Origin: Cladopsammia gracilis
Lineage: Eukaryota > Cnidaria > Anthozoa > Scleractinia > Dendrophylliidae
Reading direction: 5' to 3'
Length of the DNA: 64,000 bases
NCBI GenBank assembly: GCA_022457155.1
Contig: JAJGOT010000056.1
Location: forward strand, 1,444,501 to 1,508,500
The notes under the pieces are model-generated. The model was not told where the DNA came from. It did no database searches and was given only the letters and a program-made list of their open reading frames with translations. Position 1 is the first letter of the stretch, and every line of letters starts with the position of its first letter. Of the stretch, positions 58,858-64,000 are shown one piece after another. Made by a program: the position numbers and the translations under genes.

Positions 58858-59289
58858 AGATTCGTTTTAATATATATATAAATTTTGTTTTATTCTTTTA
58901 TTTACTCCTTCATCGCCTTGCCGTAAGGATCAGTTTGCCGTTTTCTGATTTTGAACTTAATTTGCCTGAATGAAACTCGTGACGTCATGTTTATTCGTCA
59001 TGATGATGATTCTAGCACTCGCTGACATTTTACTTTTCTGACCGCTGTGAACGATCCGTGTGTGCACCAAATGCTACACTTAGTTTCAGTTCCTGCGCCA
59101 GGATGATTCTAGAAGGTTCATTTGGTTTACATGGGTAAATGCGGCTTCCGGGATCAACTTTTCATTTGGTTTACAGGATGGCCCCAGTACCTTTGAGTTC
59201 GGCGCGGTTGCAAGGCAAGACGGCGGGCGACAATAACAAAAGAGAAGATAACCCTGGGCTCCCGATGCCGTTTACATGGAGCTATTAAA

Positions 59290-59313
59290 GATGATCCTAG
59301 CGCTAGGATCATC
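59290..59313. repeat. 24-bp perfect palindrome GATGATCCTAGC/GCTAGGATCATC
   Basis: The motif atgatcctagcg..aggatcat recurs in degenerate form at 59327-59355 and 59417-59441, making a local cluster of AGCGCTAGGATCATC-type words. Confidence 0.9.
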
Positions 59314-59669
59314 CTACCTCTCAGATAGGATGATCCTAGCGCGAGGATGATCTTAACGCTAGGGCCAAATGCAACCCTTCGCATGTAAACTGAAAGTAGA
59401 GAACATGTCTCGCTCGTATGATCCTAGCACTAGGATCATCCCCTTTCCATGTAAATAGGGCCTATGTCTGCTCACGCGGTTGGCATCTAATGGAGCTATC
59501 ACATCAATGACTTGATCGATGTAGTATAGAGCTGAGTAATGTGAGTTGCGAAATAAGAACAATTAATTTAAGACATATGAATCACAAAATAATTCAGTAA
59601 TTTTTCTGTGTCTGTGGTGCCCGAATAGTCGACCATTTTTGCCCGAATAATACTATATTTTTTACGACT

Positions 59670-59696
59670 GGGGGGGGGGGCTGCAGCCCCCCCCCC
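59670..59696. repeat. G11-CTGCAG-C10 palindrome
   Basis: Eleven G, then CTGCAG, then ten C: a perfect inverted repeat of homopolymers centred on a PstI site. Confidence 0.95.
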
Positions 59697-60161
59697 AGCC
59701 CCTACCCCTCGTACGCCTATGCTTATCTTGTTCTATTAGATCTTCTTCAATCTTCATACACTTGTCTTCCTCAATCCATCTCGTCCCTGGTGCTAGTACG
59801 TAAAATAGAAAGGATCAGTTTGCCGTGTTATTTTACATTTATTCAAGTTTTTCTTTGTCACAGATCCGGCACCTCTCATTGGTTTGTAGTTGTGGTTTCT
59901 ACTGTTCATTGTCTTACCATTTGACACCATAAACAAGCTGAGTAACCACGCTCACGCATCGAAACTGGCGCAGGGGGCGCAGGGTCTGGAACTGGTAGAT
60001 AAATAACCTCTTCCAGGCGTTCAGTTAGTGGGGCGCGAAAGAAAAATCGGGCGCAGGAGAAAAAAAACGAGGGGAGGCTGGGGAGAGGGGGCGAAAGAAC
60101 GCCTGTGAAATTATTTTTAAAAAGCTCATGTCGGTATACCAGAGTCTGGTATACCCTCTGA

Positions 60162-60461
60162 TTGGCCCAATTTGACACATGTTGTCAACACTGCAGCGTT
60201 GTTGACGCAGACACGGAATACGATATGGCGTGCGAAGGTAATCCTCCATCGAGTCACGCACGGTTTGAATCTGTGTTACAGCAAGCGCTTAAAGATTTCC
60301 TGCATGTGGACAAGGCATTAAATTATGTTCATTTCTTACTTAAGGAAAGGACTGAAGAATTTACTAGCATCCGTGAGATTTACAAAACAGCAACTATGTT
60401 GCAGATTATCTGCTGGATGCCAAATCAAACGCTATTACAAAGCAACGGAGGTTCATCCTAG
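60162..60461 (+). CDS. Unidentified 99-codon frame, possibly repeat-derived
   Basis: The frame contains MACEGNPPSSHARFESVLQQ, ALKDFLHVDKALNYVHFLLK, then EEFTSIREIYKTA and ICWMPNQTLLQSNGGSS. The composition is protein-like but I cannot assign it. The context is all repeats, and it may be the start of a transposon ORF with frameshifts. The second ATG (60224) has the better context. Confidence 0.25.
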   Translation: MAQFDTCCQHCSVVDADTEYDMACEGNPPSSHARFESVLQQALKDFLHVDKALNYVHFLLKERTEEFTSIREIYKTATMLQIICWMPNQTLLQSNGGSS

Positions 60462-60870
60462 CTCCACTGAGACACACTACTCAATTACAGAACTAACTTA
60501 GGAGCTAAAAATTATTGCAAGAATTCATGATTTCACTGCAGTGGAATTATAGACTACGGCTTTTTGAGAGTCGGATCTAAGACGCCCATATCCGTGATGC
60601 CGGAAACACTTTCTCTCAAGTCTTGCACACCGCAGACTTTAGATATTTAATCACGGCCTGAGAAATTTAACGATCCTAGCACTTTCAAAGCGATAACAAA
60701 CTTTAGCCGATAAGTATTTATCTTGCAACAAAAGTGAGCCAAAGAGACCACAATGTATGCCAATGGAGCTAGCACCGAATAACGGCATAAAGAAATAAAA
60801 TAATTGTAACGGCTCTGGACAGCATGAATCCTCCTATCAATCTGAGAGATAATCCGCCGAGATCAAAACC

Positions 60871-61996
60871 CGCGGGGGGGGGGGGGTACTCCCTATAATG
60901 GGCTATACGGGGATGCTCCGCCCGAAAGGGGTACCTTTTAGAGGCTGGAGGTATGTGAAAGGGTCGTGATTTCACGAGTTGAAGTATATGAAAGGGTAGG
61001 GATTTCACGAAGAATAGGAAAGGGTACCGAAAACACGCAGTGGAGGCGTAAAAAAGGTAGGGATGAAAATCTACGGTGGCAAATACACATCGATAAATTA
61101 TCTAACAAGATCGCTTCCGGGATAGGAGCCATAAAAAGAATTAGACCTTTTGTGCCCCCATCTACTCTTCATTATATATACAACGCGCTAATTCAATCTC
61201 ACTTCAATTACTGCAATCTTGTTTGGGGTAATTGTGGTAAAACTTTATTTGAAAGGCTACAGAAGCTTCAGAACCGTGCCGCTCGTGTTTTAACTTGTTC
61301 TAGCTATGACGCGGACGCCAACTGCCTAATTAGACAACTCGATTGGAAAGATTTGAGCACACAGTTTCAAATACAGAAAATCATAATGGTTTACAAGTGT
61401 TTAAATGGTCTTGTTCCTGAATACCTGTCCTCTAAATTTGTTATACGAAATGGAATGCGCTATTCCCTGAGGGACTCTGATAATAAACTAGTCGTCCCGT
61501 TCCCACGAACTAATTACATGAAAAATAGCTTTAGTTATAGCGGAGCAGTTCTCTGGAACAGCCTACCCTGTGATATGAGAGAAATGAAATCTCTAAGTCA
61601 ATTTAAACGTTCAGCTTATCTGAATTTTTAATTTAAACTACACACGGCATTCATGAAAAACAGGTTATTAGATTAATTGTAGTTAGCTTTGTAATTTGTT
61701 TAGGCTAGTTAGGTTAGCTAGGTTAGGTTCCTGATGATTTTACCGTGTTTAAATAAAGATTTACAGTTACAGTTACAGGGAAAAACTGCCATTTAAGTCT
61801 TATAAAAAGGACCTTTCAAAATATATCAAACAGACGCACGTAAAGGCTATATCAAAGGGGTACCATTTTCAATGAAAGGTATATGAAAGGGGTACCTTTT
61901 CTGTCAAAAACGGTATATGAAAGGGTAAGGGTTTGAACCTCGGGGCGGAGCATCCCCGTACAAAACTTGGTTAAGTACCCCCCCCCCCCCCGGGGA
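60871..61996. mobile_element. GGGTACTCCC...GGGGTACCC-ended repeat, interrupted by a LINE
   Basis: The left part (60871-61045) has gtactccctataatgggcta, tacggggatgctccgcccga and several aaagggta(gg)gatttcacga repeats. The right part (61779-61996) mirrors these words in inverse order (aaaggggtacc, ggcggagcatccccgta), ending in poly-C and CGGGG. Between them a LINE is inserted. Confidence 0.85.
61046..61778 (+). mobile_element. 5'-truncated CR1/L2-type LINE
   Basis: The open frame to 61631 encodes the C-terminal part of a non-LTR reverse transcriptase: LSNKIASGIGAIKRIRPFVP, HYIYNALIQSHFNYCNLVWG, LFERLQKLQNRAARVLT, MVYKCLNGLVPEYLSSKF, YSGAVLWNSLPCDMREMKSL. A 145-bp 3' tail with gattttaccgtgtttaaata ends in (TTACAG)n, the short-repeat tail usual in this group. 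The polymerase core is missing. The frame extends upstream into host repeat sequence. Confidence 0.88.
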
Positions 61997-62280
61997 TCAA
62001 AAGGTTTATATCATAGAAGAGAACAAGTTCTTAACTGTGATCTAAAGGCGCGATCCTCTCTGAAGTCTTACTGGGAAAGCTTTACACTTTAGGCTTTTAA
62101 AATACTTTTTGCGACGAGTGGGAGTCGTGTTTAGCCTGTCCTTTTTTATAACACTATCTGGGATCATATTTCCCGGGAAATCTACAACGATTTTGATTGA
62201 CAGCAGAAAACCACAACTAGCGAAAAATGGATTCATGTTTCTTTGCCGCTGTCGGCGGTCAAAAGTGGGCGGCATGAGCT

Positions 62281-64000
62281 TTTTACTCATGCGCGTAGCG
62301 GCATGAGGTAAGGTTTCGGCTCCGTTTTTCTTGTTATTTTTATTATTACTCATGCGCGTAGCGGCATGAGTTATAAAATGGGCTCTGTTTTTCTTCTTTT
62401 TTTATTATTACTCATGCGCGTAGCAGCATGAGTTATAAAATGGGCTCTGTTTTTCCTTTTTTTACTCATGCGCGAAGCGGCATGAGGTAAGGTTTCGGCT
62501 CCGTTTTTCTTGTTATTTTTTGTGTCACGATTTTGCATGCAAATTTATGCACGCATATTTTAAATTGTGCACTTCCGGTTCATAGCTTTGCCATTTACAC
62601 TTCCTGTTTAGTGACTTCCGGCTACTCTCACTTCCGGTAAAACAACGTTACTTAAGTGTCACGACAGTGTCTCCTACAACCCTACTTACATTACTAATGT
62701 TCACTTTAGGTATATATAAGAGTTAAAAGAATCACTGGCTTCATTGTGGTAGAGCCTTCATTGACACAACATTCAACAGTAAACAACGTGGTTTCCAAGA
62801 ACGATGACAGAATGAAAGGAGTAACTCTTCTCCATGTCGGACATCTTCTTATCATGTTTTAAATATATCATAAAACTTTCTTACGCATGCGCATGAGTAT
62901 AGGCTGCTTGCAGCCTCTCGTTATTATTTTTTTTGGTGTCACGATTTTGCATGCAAATTTATGGACGCATATTTTAAATTGGCATTTCCAGTTCATAGAC
63001 TTCCTGTTTAGTGACTTCCGGCTACTCCCACTTCCGGTAAAACAGCGTTACTGAAGTGTCACGACAGCATCTCCTACAACCCTACTTACATTACTAATGT
63101 TCACGTTAGGTATATATAAGACGTAGAACAATCACTGGCTTCATTGTGGTACAGCCTTCATTTACAAAACATTCAATAGTAAAGAACGCAATTTGCAGGA
63201 ACGATGACTGAATGAAAGGAGTGACTCTTCTTCATATCGGACATCTTCTTATCATGTTTAAAATATATCATAAAACTTTCGTACGCATGCGCATGAGTAT
63301 AGGCTGCTTGCAGCCTCTTGTTATTTTTTTTGGTGTCACGATTTTGCATGCAAATTTATGCACGCATATTTTAAATTGGCACATCCGGTTCATAGACTTC
63401 CTGTTTAGTGACTTCCGGCTACTCCCACTTCCGGTAAAACAGCGTTACTGAAGTGTCACGACAGCATCTCCTACAACCCTACTTACATTACTAATGTTCA
63501 CGTTAGGTATATATAAGACGTACGTAGAACAATCACTGGCTTCATTGTGGTACAGCCTTCATTTACAAAACATTCAATAGTAAAGAACGCAATTTGCAGG
63601 AACGATGACTGAATGAAAGGAGTAACTCTTCTTCATATCAGACATCTTCTTATCATGTTTAAAATATATCATAAAATTTTCGTACGCATGCGCATGAGTA
63701 TAGGCCGCTTGCAGCCTCTTGTTATTATTATTTTTATTTTTTGTCACGATTTTGCATGCAAATTTATGCACGCATATTTTAAATTGTACACTTCCGGTTC
63801 ATAGCTTTGCCACTACACTTCCTGTTTAGTGACTTCCGGCTACTCTCACTTCCGGTAAAAGAGCGTTACTCAAGTGTCACGACAGCGTCTCCTACAACCC
63901 TACTTACATTAGCAATGTTCATGTTTGGTATATATAAGTCTTAGAAGAATCATTCCCTTCATTGTGGTACAGCCTACTTACGCATGCGCATGAGTATAGG
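62281..64000 (+). repeat. Tandem array of about 400-bp TATA-containing units
   Basis: After three short copies of the end word ACTCATGCGCGTAGCGGCAT (62284, 62347, 62410), full units follow with TATATATAAG at 62711, 63111, 63508 and 63929 (spacing 400, 397 and 421). Each unit has GTCACGATTTTGCATGC, tttaaattg, three or four CACTTCCGG(T) motifs, the TATA box, a small frame starting MKGVTLLHIGHLLIMFKIYH and an end ACGCATGCGCATGAGTATAGG. The array continues past the window. Scattered single copies lie at 16225, 19673 and 50560. Confidence 0.93.

Larger units (their letters stand above)
57931..58951. repeat. 1-kb near-perfect inverted repeat of a Penelope-like element end
   Basis: Arms 57931-58428 and 58454-58951 (498 bp each) are nearly identical inverse copies around a 25-bp spacer. 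Each arm holds the C-terminal part of a GIY-YIG ORF (plus strand, right arm: RQLNERFGEHRRSIINHH, then PLELIRSNRDAVRKAREAHL, IHKGKTLSPLGINRRDE), broken by one extra T in the T run at 58570-58575. A non-coding tail with a hammerhead-like fold follows. Confidence 0.93.

Overview
Eukaryotic nuclear DNA, AT-rich and intron-rich, most likely from a cnidarian and probably a stony coral. The inference rests on animal genes (LIN52, ODF3, ALDH6A1, SOCS4/5), short GT-AG exons in long introns, and a dense load of short inverted-repeat elements, a tRNA-derived SINE, a CR1/L2-like LINE and Penelope-like retroelement pieces. There are no bacterial features such as operons, ribosome binding sites or CRISPR. 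Exon maps were built by hand from splice sites, reading phase and family similarity, so end positions outside the coding regions are not known.

Layout. Position 1-109 (minus) may be the edge of another gene. ODF3, a sperm-tail/ciliary SHIPPO-repeat protein, is complete on the minus strand (2744-6166, 4 coding exons, 250 aa). LIN52, a subunit of the DREAM/MuvB cell-cycle repressor, is complete on the minus strand (10198-20602, 6 coding exons, 118 aa). ALDH6A1, the mitochondrial methylmalonate-semialdehyde dehydrogenase, is complete on the plus strand (20915-35424, 18 coding exons, 531 aa). LIN52 and ALDH6A1 are head to head with only 312 bp between start codons, the same arrangement as the human pair on chromosome 14, so this looks like a very old divergent gene pair with a shared promoter. 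A SOCS4/SOCS5-type gene (41058-44245, plus, 2 coding exons, 447 aa) follows. A two-exon gene for a 61-aa single-pass membrane protein is proposed at 48380-51673.

Most of the rest is repeat DNA. LIN52 intron 2 holds 67-bp and 70-bp satellites, a clean nested transposition at a TTAA site, and a 629-bp tandem array that carries extra copies of LIN52 exon 2, the exon encoding the pocket-protein-binding LxSxE motif and the DYRK1A-type serine. From about 53 to 64 kb lie decayed transposases, fold-back elements, a Penelope-like element with a GIY-YIG nuclease and one in-frame stop, a 1-kb near-perfect inverted repeat, a LINE inserted into another repeat, and a tandem array of about 400-bp TATA-containing units that runs off the end.

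The most interesting items are the duplicated LIN52 exons with their own start codons, the LIN52/ALDH6A1 divergent pair, and seven stem-loops resembling a hammerhead-ribozyme core near Penelope-like sequences.
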